Positions 1-8,365 of a stretch of DNA of 24,197 nucleotides are shown here, one piece after another. Origin of the DNA: an uncultured Oscillospiraceae bacterium (GTDB lineage Bacteria; Bacillota; Clostridia; Oscillospirales; Oscillospiraceae); assembly GCA_934659475.1 (NCBI GenBank), contig CAKUHX010000007.1:1-24197 (forward strand), in the 5' to 3' direction. The notes beneath the pieces were generated by a model. It was not told where the DNA came from, did no database searches, and saw only the letters and a program-made list of their open reading frames with translations. The first letter of the stretch is position 1; the number at the start of each line of letters is the position of its first letter. A program made the translations under genes and the position numbers.

Positions 1-261
1 AAGGAAGACTACCAGACTCTGATGGTGTACAACGACATCATTGTCAACAAGGATCTGGATGACGATCTGGTGTATGATATGCTGACGGCTCTGTACGATG
101 CGCATGATGAAATGGTCACAGCACATGCCACCGCAAAGGATACTCTTGCTGAGAATATTGTCAATGTGGCTCTGCCGCTACACCCCGGCGCTATTCGCTA
201 CTATGAGGAACATGGAATTCAGCTGAATCCGGAGCAGTATCCCCCGGAGTACCAGAAATAA
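1..261 (+). CDS. TAXI-family TRAP transporter solute-binding protein, C-terminal fragment (5' end outside window)
   Basis: The reading frame is open from base 1 and ends at TAA 259-261, so only the last 86 residues are visible. The segment HPGAIRYYEEHGI near the end is typical of the C-terminus of TAXI (TRAP-associated extracytoplasmic immunogenic) receptors, where it follows an alpha-helical closing region. It would capture an organic acid substrate outside the membrane and hand it to the fused TRAP permease encoded next, from which it is separated by 91 bases holding a strong hairpin. The N-terminal lipobox or signal peptide cannot be checked because it lies off the left edge. Family assignment rests on this motif and on the adjoining fused permease, which is the usual TAXI partner. 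Confidence 0.85.
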   Translation, partial: KEDYQTLMVYNDIIVNKDLDDDLVYDMLTALYDAHDEMVTAHATAKDTLAENIVNVALPLHPGAIRYYEEHGIQLNPEQYPPEYQK

Positions 262-289
262 TCGCCTTGGACAGGAATTAAAAAGACAG

Positions 290-325
290 GTTGGCGGGGA
301 ATGGCTTACGCCATCCCCCGCCAAC
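290..325 (+). promoter_or_regulatory. Intercistronic hairpin between TRAP receptor and permease genes
   Basis: Arms 290-305 and 310-325 form a 16-bp stem with a single A.C mismatch and a TTAC loop. No T-run follows, so it is not a classical terminator. It sits between a binding-protein gene and its permease gene, where such structures commonly protect the upstream message from 3' decay and so raise the receptor-to-permease ratio. That role is inference here. Confidence 0.75.
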
Positions 326-352
326 GGGAGAATGTTGATAGAGGAGTAGAAA

Positions 353-2233
353 ATGAGCTTTGAAGACGGGCGTAAAAGGTTATTGATGGTACTGGCGGTG
401 TTTACTTCCCTGTTCCATATCTATTTCCTTGGCTTTTCGACCATGAATACTTGGTCTTTCAGAATTTGCCATGTTGCATTTGCGATGGCAATCATTATCC
501 TTTTGAAACCGCTGAAAACTAACATTAGAGCTTTGAATGTAATTATCGATAGTGTGCTTTTATTGGCGATTATTGCGACGACAGCATATTTGATTGCGAA
601 CATTGGACGATTGGCAATGTTTCTGCAATTCAAGCCAATGCAGATGGATGTCGTTGTTTGCATTATCGGTGTAATTCTTGTTTTGGAAACCACCAGACGA
701 ATCAATGGCAACACAATGGTCATTCTTGCGGTCATCTTTATTCTGTATGGTCTTTTTGGGAATCTGCTGCCGCAGATGTTTGGGCATCGAGGATATACGC
801 CGACAAGGCTTTTTGCCTATCTGTATTCAATCGATGGCGTTTTCGGGACGTCGGTCAATGTATCGTCTACCTATATGATCCTCTTTGTACTCTTTGGCGC
901 TGTGCTTGAGGGGACAGGCGGAGGCAGATTGTTTATTGAGGCATCAATTGCCGGATTTGGCCGTTATCGCGGCGGTCCGGCTAAAGCAGCTGTTCTGGCC
1001 AGCGCTGGTATGGGAATGATCTCGGGAAGCTCTGCGGGTAATGTTGTGACCACCGGCTCGTTTACGATCCCGCTGATGAAAAAAGTGGGTTACCGCCCGC
1101 AATTTGCCGGCGCGGTAGAAGCGGTCGCTTCTACCGGGGGACAGATCATGCCGCCGATTATGGGAGCTGCGGCATTTGTTTTGGCTGAGACGTTGGGTAT
1201 GCCCTACAGAGAGGTCGCGATCGCCGCAATTCTTCCGGCAATTCTTTATTTCTTGTCCGTTTTCATTATGGTCGACTGCGAAGCGCGAAAAGTGAATCTG
1301 GTCCCTCTGAAGAAGGACGAGCTTCCGGATATGCGTAAGGTGATGACCGAGGTCGGTCATCTAATCATTCCTATTTTGGTATTGCTTTATGTTCTGCTGA
1401 TTCAGAACTCTACTCCAATCAAGGCAGGACTGTACGGGATTTATTCCAGTCTGATTGTTGCCCTTTTCAAGAAATCGACTCGTTATAACTGGAGAAAACT
1501 ACTGGAAATGCTTGCAGAGGGTTCAAAAAGCGCCGTGGGCGTTGCCTCTGCTTGTGCATGTGCGGGCGTTATTGTGGGTGTGTTGTCGCTGACAGGGTTA
1601 GGTACCCGCCTGGTTGGTATCATCACGACTTTGTCCGGCGGAAGCATGATTTTGTGCCTGATACTGACGATGATCGTAACGCTGATTCTGGGCATGGGAC
1701 TTCCCACCACGGCATCGTATATTGTTTGCTCATCCGTTGTGGCTCCTGCTCTTATTGAGTTTGGCTTGGAGCCGTTGGTGGCCCACTTCTTCATTTTCTA
1801 CTTCGCTTGTCTGTCTGCAATCACCCCTCCGGTCGCGATTGCGTCTTATGCTGCGGCAGGACTTGCTGATGCAAATCCCAATAGCACAGGATGGGAAGCA
1901 TTCAAACTCGGCTTGGCGGCTTTCATTGTCCCCTATATGTTTGTGTTTAGTAATGCGTTGCTCCTGATTGGTTCTATCGGGACGATTATTCAGGCGGCGA
2001 TCACATCCGTCATTGGTGTGATGTTCTTTGGAATGGCAGTTTCTGGGTGGATCCTGCATAAGGCAAATCCTTTGATTCGTACTGCGGCGTTTATCGCATC
2101 GCTGCTGCTGATCGACCAGGGCGTAGTAACAGACATTGCAGGTTTTGCCCTGATTGTTACTGTGTTTGCTCTGCAGAAGTTTGTCTTTAAGGGAAATGGA
2201 ATGACTTCTGCAAAAGAAAATGGACAGGAATAA
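353..2233 (+). CDS. TRAP transporter permease, fused DctQM (4TM/12TM) type
   Basis: This 626-residue polytopic membrane protein has the length expected for TRAP permeases in which the small DctQ-like and large DctM-like subunits are fused, the form that works with TAXI receptors. The N-terminal ~130 residues hold the DctQ-like helices; the rest is DctM-like, with glycine-rich conserved segments such as SGSSAGNVVTTGSF around residue 225, GGQIMPPIMGAAAF around 260 and LGMGLPTTASYIV around 450. It would drive Na+- or H+-coupled uptake of an organic acid across the cytoplasmic membrane. The ATG at 353 follows GAGGAG with good spacing. Its base composition is visibly more AT-rich than the genes that follow. 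Transported substrate is unknown; the downstream enzymes point to a branched di- or tricarboxylate. Confidence 0.93.
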   Translation: MSFEDGRKRLLMVLAVFTSLFHIYFLGFSTMNTWSFRICHVAFAMAIIILLKPLKTNIRALNVIIDSVLLLAIIATTAYLIANIGRLAMFLQFKPMQMDVVVCIIGVILVLETTRRINGNTMVILAVIFILYGLFGNLLPQMFGHRGYTPTRLFAYLYSIDGVFGTSVNVSSTYMILFVLFGAVLEGTGGGRLFIEASIAGFGRYRGGPAKAAVLASAGMGMISGSSAGNVVTTGSFTIPLMKKVGYRPQFAGAVEAVASTGGQIMPPIMGAAAFVLAETLGMPYREVAIAAILPAILYFLSVFIMVDCEARKVNLVPLKKDELPDMRKVMTEVGHLIIPILVLLYVLLIQNSTPIKAGLYGIYSSLIVALFKKSTRYNWRKLLEMLAEGSKSAVGVASACACAGVIVGVLSLTGLGTRLVGIITTLSGGSMILCLILTMIVTLILGMGLPTTASYIVCSSVVAPALIEFGLEPLVAHFFIFYFACLSAITPPVAIASYAAAGLADANPNSTGWEAFKLGLAAFIVPYMFVFSNALLLIGSIGTIIQAAITSVIGVMFFGMAVSGWILHKANPLIRTAAFIASLLLIDQGVVTDIAGFALIVTVFALQKFVFKGNGMTSAKENGQE

Positions 2234-2261
2234 GAGCAATAGGATACCGGAGGAATCACCC

Positions 2262-3611
2262 ATGACACTTGCGGAGAAGTTGGTAAAACCAATCTATGAA
2301 ATGACGTATGAGAAGTTGCCTGCGGAAGTCGTTGAGAAGGTCAAGCTGTGCGTTCTCCACTCACTGGCGTGCGCGTACGCGGGAATAGACGAGAGATGGT
2401 CTAAGGCTGCCCGTGAAATGACAGCAGCTCTGCACCCTGCAGGAAACGCGTCTATTTGGTTTTCGACGCAGAAGTCCAATATGGCGGATGCGGCGTTTAC
2501 GAACGCGGTCTATGCCCAGAGCATTCTGTATGAGGACATTCACCGAGACAGCAATGCCCACCCAGGCGTGATCATCATTCCAGCTGCGCTGGCCGTTGCG
2601 GAGGAGACCGGAGCGCCCATGACGGAAGTTGTGACGTCTATCGTGGCCGGCTATGAGATGATGGCCCGCATCGGGCGAGGCACCGCCTGCCCGGAGTTCG
2701 GCCGCCGGGGCTTCCGGCCTACTTCGATCATCGGTACCTTTGGCAGCTGCATGACGGCGGGCCGACTTCTAAAGCTGACCTACGAACAGCAGCTTACCGC
2801 CTTCGCGCTGTCTGCCAGTTTTACATCCGGTATCAATCAGTGGGCAATCGAAGGAACCGACGACCTCTATTTCCAGAACGGAACTGCGGCCCGCGGAGGT
2901 ATCATTGCCGCCCAGCTGGCAAAGCGCGGCGTTACAGCACCGGTGGAGATCGTGGAAGGCAGTGCCGGGATCTGTGCGGCATTCGGCTTCTCTCAGGAGA
3001 ATCTGGAGGCGCTGAACTGTGAGGATGGGCATTACTCCATTCTGGATGTGCTGTTCAAGCCCGCTCCGGCCTGCGCGTTGGTACAGACAACGGCCCAGGC
3101 GGCTTTGGACGCCGTAAAGCAGGGCATCCGGCCAGAAGATATTGCATCGGGCGTCATCTACACGTTCCAGCTTGGAAAGACCTATGCCGGCTGCGATAAT
3201 CAAGGGCCCTTCGACGCCCTTTTGCAGGCGCGGATGAGCAACCATTTTAATTTCGCGGCATCGATGGTGAATCGGCGCATTGCCAATGTAAACTATTACG
3301 ACTTTAGAAATCCTGAGGTCACACGGCTTGCGGGCGTTATGAGACTGGAAGTTGATCCTGAGTATACGGAGAAATTCCCGGTCAAGCAGCCTGTCCGTGT
3401 GGAACTAAAGTTGAAGAACGGTGAAGTAAAGACTATTTACCGGGAAGAGCCGGTCTATTTGCAGCCGAAGGATAACATCGCAAAGCTCTATGAGCACTGC
3501 GGTGAGCATCTGAGTGAGGCGCAGATCGCACAGATCGTGGATACGGTGATGAAACTGGAAAACCTGAAGGGACCGCAGGAGCTGCTGGACCTGTTTGTTA
3601 AGGAGGACTGA
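2262..3611 (+). CDS. MmgE/PrpD family (de)hydratase
   Basis: The 449-residue product matches the MmgE/PrpD family, which includes 2-methylcitrate dehydratase and cis-aconitate decarboxylase. Conserved features are an N-terminal helical region (residues ~1-100), the segment DSNAHPGVIIIPAALAVAEE around residue 100 and GYEMMARIGRG shortly after it. An upstream in-frame ATG at 2220 overlaps the permease gene, but GGAGG at 2249-2253 precedes the ATG at 2262 with ideal spacing, so I use 2262. The family acts on tri- and dicarboxylic hydroxy acids by adding or removing water, or in some members by decarboxylation. With PrpF-like, aconitase-like and lyase genes downstream it would perform an early dehydration or hydration of the imported acid. 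The exact substrate is not deducible. Confidence 0.88.
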   Translation: MTLAEKLVKPIYEMTYEKLPAEVVEKVKLCVLHSLACAYAGIDERWSKAAREMTAALHPAGNASIWFSTQKSNMADAAFTNAVYAQSILYEDIHRDSNAHPGVIIIPAALAVAEETGAPMTEVVTSIVAGYEMMARIGRGTACPEFGRRGFRPTSIIGTFGSCMTAGRLLKLTYEQQLTAFALSASFTSGINQWAIEGTDDLYFQNGTAARGGIIAAQLAKRGVTAPVEIVEGSAGICAAFGFSQENLEALNCEDGHYSILDVLFKPAPACALVQTTAQAALDAVKQGIRPEDIASGVIYTFQLGKTYAGCDNQGPFDALLQARMSNHFNFAASMVNRRIANVNYYDFRNPEVTRLAGVMRLEVDPEYTEKFPVKQPVRVELKLKNGEVKTIYREEPVYLQPKDNIAKLYEHCGEHLSEAQIAQIVDTVMKLENLKGPQELLDLFVKED

Positions 3612-3613
3612 AC

Positions 3614-4339
3614 GTGGCCAATTTCAAGATCTATCCCCTTCATGTGGGCGACCTGAACCGGCAGAAATCCAATCTGGCGTTTATGCAGGCCCCGGGCGTG
3701 AAAATTGATTTCCCGCTTATCTGCTGGTACCTGACTGATGGGGTACACCACATTATGGTGGACACCGGCGGCGTTGCGCCGGATGGCCGCTGGCAACCCT
3801 ATACCCGTACACCGGAGCAGCATCCCGCGGCGGCGCTGAAGCGCATGGGCGTGGACCCGAAGGATATTACCACCGTGATCCTTACGCACCTGCACTGGGA
3901 TCATTCGGGCAACAACGATCTGTTCCCCAACGCAAAGTTCTATGTTCAGCGGCGGGAGATCGAGGAGGCGAAGAATCCTCCGGTGAAAATATTTGCCGGG
4001 TCCTATGACTCGGCGGAGGTATTCAAAACCCCCTATATCGCGCTGGAGGGCGACAGCCAGATCATGGATGGTATCCGTGTGATCACCACCCCGGGTCATA
4101 CCCTGGGCTCCCAGTCCGTTGTGGTGGATACGGAGGCCGGCCCCCACGTCATTGCCGGCGATCTGATCGGTCTGCTGGAGTGCTATGAGCACGACCCCAT
4201 GTTCGTCAACGGAATTCATATCGATCTGCGGGATTACTTTGCCAGCATGGAGCGTGTGAAGGCCATTGGCGGCGTCGTGTTGCCGGGACACGATTATTGT
4301 GTGTTTGAGCACAGTGCCTATCCTGTGCAGAAAGTGTGA
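3614..4339 (+). CDS. Metallo-beta-lactamase-fold hydrolase, N-acyl-homoserine-lactonase-like
   Basis: The 241-residue protein carries the full metal-binding set of the lactonase branch of the metallo-beta-lactamase fold: HLHWDH at 92-97, His162 in TPGHT, Asp183 in AGD and His226 in PGHDY, giving a dinuclear metal site. The GTG start at 3614 has AGGAGG at 3601-3606, inside the end of the preceding gene, so the two are translationally close. The family includes quorum-quenching lactonases but many members open other lactones. Located within a carboxylic acid catabolic operon, a role in opening a lactone form of the substrate or an intermediate is more likely than quorum quenching. That is inference from context. 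Confidence 0.85.
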   Translation: MANFKIYPLHVGDLNRQKSNLAFMQAPGVKIDFPLICWYLTDGVHHIMVDTGGVAPDGRWQPYTRTPEQHPAAALKRMGVDPKDITTVILTHLHWDHSGNNDLFPNAKFYVQRREIEEAKNPPVKIFAGSYDSAEVFKTPYIALEGDSQIMDGIRVITTPGHTLGSQSVVVDTEAGPHVIAGDLIGLLECYEHDPMFVNGIHIDLRDYFASMERVKAIGGVVLPGHDYCVFEHSAYPVQKV

Positions 4340-4379
4340 TTCGGCTATGATTAGGCCAAGATGTTAAAGGAAGTGCAGT

Positions 4380-5531
4380 ATGTACAGCCCTGAAATGGAA
4401 CGGATTCCCTGCGTGATCATGCGCAGCGGAACCAGTAAAGGCATTTACCTTCTCAGTAACGATCTGCCCGCGGATCCCGAGACCCGGGACAAGGTCATCC
4501 TTTCTATCTTCGGCAGTCCGGACAGCCGTCAGATCGACGGCCTGGGCGGGGCCGATCCCCTGACCAGCAAGTTAGCAGTGATCGGTGTATCCTCCCGCGA
4601 GGATGCCGACATTGACTATACCTTTGGTCAGGTGGAGATCAACGCCCCCCGCGTAGATTATTCCAGCAACTGCGGAAACATCTCCGCGGGAGTCGGCCCC
4701 TTCGCTATTCAGCAGGGACTGGTGAAGGCCGTGGAGCCGGTGACCACCGTGCGCATCTACAACACCAACACCCAGAAGGTGTTTGTGGCCGAGGTGCCCG
4801 TCAAGGACGGCAAGCCCCAGGCGAAGGGCGGCTATAAGATGGACGGCGCGCCCGGAACCGGCGCCCGCATCGGCATCAACATGGCCGGCACCATCGGTGC
4901 CAAGACCGGACGGCTGCTGCCCACAGGTAATCCCATGGATACACTGGAGATTAAGAGCTTTGGTTCCCTGTCCGTGTCCATGCTGGACGCCGGCAGTCCT
5001 ATGGTGTTCGTCCGGGCCAAGGATCTGGGCCTGGAGGGTACCGAATCTCCCCGCCAGATCGACGGCAACCCCCGGATGCTGGAACTGCTGGAGGAGATCC
5101 GCACCACTGCGGCGGTGGTCATGGGCATCGCTCCCGATCAGGAGACCGCCCGCACCAAGATCCGCGCGGTGCCCATGGTGGCGTTCGTCTCTCCTTCTCA
5201 GGACTACGCCAGCCATATTGACGGGGCTGCCGTCTCGGCGGACGAAATCGACTTCGTTTCCCGTGACATGTTCATGGGGATCATGCACAAGACCTATTCC
5301 GGCACGGCCACGGTCTGTACCGGCTGCGCCGCGGTGACCCCCGGCACCATCGTCAACGAGGCTATGGGCAGGACCATAACCGACGGTATGGTGCGGATCG
5401 GCCACCCAGGCGGCATCATTGAGTGCGATATGAGCGTCCGGGACGGAAAGATCGTCAAGGCGGCTTACGGCCGCACCGCCCGCAGGATCATGGAGGGCTA
5501 CGTCTACGTGCCCCGTGAGATCCTGGACTGA
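4380..5531 (+). CDS. PrpF/3-methylitaconate isomerase-like C=C isomerase
   Basis: This 383-residue protein belongs to the PrpF family (two diaminopimelate-epimerase-like halves). Members move a double bond: PrpF isomerises trans- to cis-aconitate-type acids, Mii of Eubacterium barkeri interconverts 3-methylitaconate and dimethylmaleate, and GalD tautomerises oxalomesaconate. The N-terminus RIPCVIMRSGTSKGIY and SSNCGNISAGVGPFAI are family hallmarks. Lys64 (TSKLAV) and Cys98 (SNCGN) are 34 residues apart, the same spacing as the catalytic Lys/Cys pairs described for PrpF and Mii. The ATG at 4380 follows AAAGGAAG. The lyase and aconitase-type hydratase genes downstream match the Mii-Dmd-Dml set, so an isomerisation of an itaconate- or aconitate-type acid is likely; the exact acid is not resolved. 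Confidence 0.88.
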   Translation: MYSPEMERIPCVIMRSGTSKGIYLLSNDLPADPETRDKVILSIFGSPDSRQIDGLGGADPLTSKLAVIGVSSREDADIDYTFGQVEINAPRVDYSSNCGNISAGVGPFAIQQGLVKAVEPVTTVRIYNTNTQKVFVAEVPVKDGKPQAKGGYKMDGAPGTGARIGINMAGTIGAKTGRLLPTGNPMDTLEIKSFGSLSVSMLDAGSPMVFVRAKDLGLEGTESPRQIDGNPRMLELLEEIRTTAAVVMGIAPDQETARTKIRAVPMVAFVSPSQDYASHIDGAAVSADEIDFVSRDMFMGIMHKTYSGTATVCTGCAAVTPGTIVNEAMGRTITDGMVRIGHPGGIIECDMSVRDGKIVKAAYGRTARRIMEGYVYVPREILD

Positions 5532-5562
5532 GGGCGGAACCATTGATCACAATGCCCTGACT

Positions 5563-5604
5563 CCCGTGTCGCTCCGCATTCCTTCGAAAGCGGAGCGATA
5601 CGGG
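5563..5604 (+). promoter_or_regulatory. Long hairpin inside the catabolic operon
   Basis: Arms 5563-5577 and 5590-5604 pair over 15 bp with one G.U wobble around a 12-base loop. No T-run follows, and the next gene has its own AAAGGAG site about 20 bases further on. It may be an mRNA processing or stabilising element between the isomerase and lyase cistrons, or a partial attenuator. Confidence 0.7.
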
Positions 5605-5639
5605 AAGATCGGGAGCAATGCAAAGGAGTGCTTTGAATT

Positions 5640-6554
5640 ATGAGAGCTACAAGTGGAAAGTCCGGCGCGCAGGTGCTGCGCGAGCGTCTGAAGAAGCCCG
5701 AGATCCTGGTGGCCCCCGGCGCCTATGACTGCCTGTCCGCCCGTCTGGTGGAGAAGATGGGCTTCGAGGCCGCGTTCATGACCGGCTTCGGCGCGTCTGC
5801 CTCCATTCTGGGTCAGCCCGACTACGGCCTGATGACCATGAACGAGATGGCCACCGTCTGCGCCAATATGAACTATTTTCTGAACATCCCCCTGATCGGC
5901 GACATCGACACCGGCTACGGCAACCCCTTGAACGTGTTCCGCACGGTTCGGGAGTTCGAACGCGCCGGCATGGCCGCCGTCCATCTGGAGGATCAGGTGT
6001 TCCCCAAGCGCTGCGGCCACATGGAGAAGAAGGCCGTTATCCCCATGGAGGAGCATGTGGAGAAGATCCGCGCCGCTGTGGAGGCCCGGGATGAGATGAT
6101 GATCATCGCCCGTACCGATGCCTATGCCACCCACGGCCTGGATGAGACCATGCGCCGTCTGGAGGCCTACCGCGATGCCGGTGCCGACATCATCTATGCT
6201 GACGGCCTGCCCACTGTGGAGGCCATGAAGGCTGTCTGCTCCATCCCCGGCGTCTACAAGTTCGGCAACCAGGTCGAGGGCGGAAAGTCCCCCACCCTGA
6301 GCTTCGAGGAACTGCAGGAGATCGGCTATGACATCGTGATTTACCCCGTGGGCACCGCCTTTGCCGCGGAGCGGGCCATTGAGAACTATCTCAAGAGTCT
6401 GAAGGAGACCCACTCCAACGGTGAGATCATCTCCTCCGGCTCCGTCCCCAGCTTTGCTGAGTTCAACGCCGTGGTTGGCATGGGCGCCCTGACCGACATG
6501 GAGAAGCAGTTCCAGGTGGACGTGTTCAAGAAGAAGCACAACGAGGAGAATTGA
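5640..6554 (+). CDS. Isocitrate lyase/PEP mutase superfamily lyase (methylisocitrate or 2,3-dimethylmalate lyase-like)
   Basis: The 304-residue protein has the compact length of the methylisocitrate lyase/dimethylmalate lyase/oxaloacetase branch. It has the metal-binding GDIDTGYG segment (87-94), HLEDQ at 115-119 and the mobile active-site loop KRCGH at 123-127 with the catalytic Cys125, which marks true C-C lyases rather than PEP mutases. Such enzymes retro-Claisen-cleave a 2-hydroxyacid into a 2-oxoacid plus a carboxylate. It lies between the isomerase and the aconitase-like subunits, as expected for the last carbon-cleaving step of one pathway. The Eubacterium barkeri Dml enzyme (2,3-dimethylmalate to pyruvate and propionate) is the best functional parallel; PrpB is the alternative. 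An AAAGGAG precedes ATG 5640. Confidence 0.88.
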   Translation: MRATSGKSGAQVLRERLKKPEILVAPGAYDCLSARLVEKMGFEAAFMTGFGASASILGQPDYGLMTMNEMATVCANMNYFLNIPLIGDIDTGYGNPLNVFRTVREFERAGMAAVHLEDQVFPKRCGHMEKKAVIPMEEHVEKIRAAVEARDEMMIIARTDAYATHGLDETMRRLEAYRDAGADIIYADGLPTVEAMKAVCSIPGVYKFGNQVEGGKSPTLSFEELQEIGYDIVIYPVGTAFAAERAIENYLKSLKETHSNGEIISSGSVPSFAEFNAVVGMGALTDMEKQFQVDVFKKKHNEEN

Positions 6555-6585
6555 TCCCAGCCCAAAGCAGAAGGGAGATCGTGCC

Positions 6586-7848
6586 ATGGGCATGACAATG
6601 ACACAGAAAATCTTCGCCCGGCACTGCGGTGCGGAAAGTGTGGCTGCGGGCGAACTGATCAATGCCAAGCTGGATCTGGTGATGGGCAGCGACGTGACCG
6701 CGCCCATCGCCATCCAGGCGATGGAGACCCACGGGCTTGACAAGGTGTTTGACCCAGACAGGATCGTGCTGGTCATGGATCACTTTGCCCCCAACAAGGA
6801 CATCCAGGCAGCGCGTAACTGCGCTACCTGCCGGGCCTTTGCACAGAAGCACGGGATCCGGAACTTCTATGACGGCGGTCGGATGGGCATCGAGCACGCG
6901 CTGCTGCCTGAGCAGGGCTTTGTGGCCCCCGGTGAGCTGATCATCGGCGCGGATTCCCACACCTGTACCTACGGGGCGCTGGGGGCGTTTTCCACCGGCA
7001 TCGGCTCTACGGACATGGCCGCCGGCATGTATGCCGGCGAGAGCTGGTTCAAGGTGCCCAAGGCTATTCAGGTGGAACTGACCGGTCGGTTCCCGGAGTT
7101 TGTGGGCGGTAAGGACGTGATCCTGACGCTGATCGGGATGATCGGCGTGGACGGCGCCCGATACATGAGCATTGAGTTCACCGGTGACGCCATTAAGGAC
7201 ATTTCCATTGACGACCGGTTTGCCATTTGCAACATGGCGATCGAGGCCGGCGCCAAGAACGCCATTTTCCCGGTGGATGAAGTTACCCTGGAGTATCTGA
7301 AGGGCCGTGTAGACCGCCCCTATACCCCGGTGGAGCCTGATCCCGACGCCGAGTATGAGAAGACCATCCGGATGGATCTTTCCCAGCTGAAGCCCGTGGT
7401 GGCCGCGCCCCACCTGCCCTCCAACGTCAAGCCGGTGGAGGAGTATGTGGGTCTGCCGGTGGATCAGGTGATCATCGGCTGCTGCACCAACGGCCATATC
7501 ACGGATCTGCGCCAGGCGGCTCAGATCCTGCGGGGCCACAAGGTGGCTCCCAGCGTGCGCTGCACCATCATTCCCGCCACACCAACCATTTACCTCCAGG
7601 CTATGGAGGAGGGGCTGCTGGAGCTGTTCATCCGCGCCGGCGCCACTGTGTCCATGCCCACCTGCGGCCCCTGCAACGGTGGCCATGTAGGCGTGCTGGC
7701 GGACTACGAGCGGTGCGTTTCCACCACCAACCGGAACTTTGTGGGTCGGATGGGGGCCAAGACCTCTGAGGTCTATCTGGCCAGTCCCGCCGTGGCGGCG
7801 GCCTGCGCCGTGGCCGGCGTGATCATTACGCCCGGGGAGGTGATCTGA
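6586..7848 (+). CDS. Aconitase-type hydratase large subunit (LeuC/HacA/DmdA-like)
   Basis: The 420-residue protein is a two-subunit-type aconitase-superfamily large subunit. [4Fe-4S] ligands are recognisable as Cys300 (CTNG), Cys360 and Cys363 (TCGPCNGG), and the [24 protein letters not shown] region is at 122-145. Members isomerise or hydrate isopropylmalate, homoaconitate, citramalate or dimethylmaleate. No other leucine gene is present (no leuA or leuB), and the neighbours are catabolic, so hydration of an unsaturated dicarboxylate made by the PrpF-like isomerase is more likely than leucine synthesis. ATG 6586 follows AAGGGAG; ATG 6592 is a possible alternative. The stop overlaps the start of the small subunit by one base (TGATG), indicating coupled translation of the heterodimer. 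Confidence 0.9.
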   Translation: MGMTMTQKIFARHCGAESVAAGELINAKLDLVMGSDVTAPIAIQAMETHGLDKVFDPDRIVLVMDHFAPNKDIQAARNCATCRAFAQKHGIRNFYDGGRMGIEHALLPEQGFVAPGELIIGADSHTCTYGALGAFSTGIGSTDMAAGMYAGESWFKVPKAIQVELTGRFPEFVGGKDVILTLIGMIGVDGARYMSIEFTGDAIKDISIDDRFAICNMAIEAGAKNAIFPVDEVTLEYLKGRVDRPYTPVEPDPDAEYEKTIRMDLSQLKPVVAAPHLPSNVKPVEEYVGLPVDQVIIGCCTNGHITDLRQAAQILRGHKVAPSVRCTIIPATPTIYLQAMEEGLLELFIRAGATVSMPTCGPCNGGHVGVLADYERCVSTTNRNFVGRMGAKTSEVYLASPAVAAACAVAGVIITPGEVI

Positions 7849-8327
7849 TGGCCGGAACTGTATTCAAGTATGGCAATAACGTGGACACGGACGTGATCCT
7901 GCCCGCGCGCTATCTGGCCCTGTATAAGGACGAGGATCTGGCGGCCCACTGCATGGAGGATCTGGACAGCGGCTTTGTGTCCGCGGTGCAGCCCGGTGAC
8001 TTCATCGTGGCCGGTGAGAACTTCGGCTGCGGCTCCTCCAGAGAGCATGCGCCCATCGCCATCAAGGCCAGCGGAATCCGTTGCGTGATCGCCGCGTCAT
8101 TTGCCCGGATCTTCTATCGCAACGCCATCAACATCGGACTGCCTATTGTGGAGAGCCCCGAGGCGGCCCGGGAGATCTGCGCCGGGGATCAGCTTGAGGT
8201 AGACATGGACGGCGGTGCAATCTATAATCGGACTCAGGACAAGTCGTACCGGTTCGGCGGCTTCCCCAAGTTCATTCAGGACATGGCGGACGCCGGCGGC
8301 CTGCTGGATTATCTGAGCAAGAAGTAA
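7848..8327 (+). CDS. Aconitase-type hydratase small subunit (LeuD/HacB/DmdB-like)
   Basis: This 159-residue swivelling-domain protein pairs with the preceding large subunit. The substrate-contacting segment [11 protein letters not shown] lies at 59-69 and the family opening [13 protein letters not shown] at 11-23. The loop that reads YLRT in typical isopropylmalate isomerases reads YLAL here (22-25), replacing the arginine position, which argues for a substrate other than isopropylmalate. Together the subunits should add water stereospecifically to the double bond of a maleate-, itaconate- or aconitate-type acid to give the hydroxy acid cut by the lyase encoded just upstream. Substrate is inferred, not shown. 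Confidence 0.9.
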   Translation: MAGTVFKYGNNVDTDVILPARYLALYKDEDLAAHCMEDLDSGFVSAVQPGDFIVAGENFGCGSSREHAPIAIKASGIRCVIAASFARIFYRNAINIGLPIVESPEAAREICAGDQLEVDMDGGAIYNRTQDKSYRFGGFPKFIQDMADAGGLLDYLSKK

Positions 8328-8365
8328 GATCCCCGCACGGAGAAGCAGAGACTGGAGGAAACAAC

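Noticed and set aside
3614..4339. Quorum-quenching AHL lactonase
   Set aside because: The metal motif fits the family, but the operon context is carboxylate catabolism and nothing else relates to homoserine lactone signalling.
4572..5543. Long - strand frame opposite the PrpF-like gene, and similar long frames at 8309-10027, 14045-15598 and 18591-20300
   Set aside because: They are His/Gly/Asp-rich or Arg/Pro-rich shadows produced by GC-biased third positions of well-supported genes on the other strand; they have no family features.
6586..8327. Leucine biosynthesis leuCD
   Set aside because: Subunit family fits, but leuA and leuB are absent, the context is a catabolic operon with a lyase and PrpF-like isomerase, and the small-subunit specificity loop is not YLRT.
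2262..8327. Standard 2-methylcitrate cycle
   Set aside because: PrpD-, PrpF-, aconitase- and PrpB-like enzymes are present, but there is no methylcitrate synthase in the window, the aconitase is a split LeuCD-type enzyme, and a TRAP importer, lactonase and glycerate genes are included.
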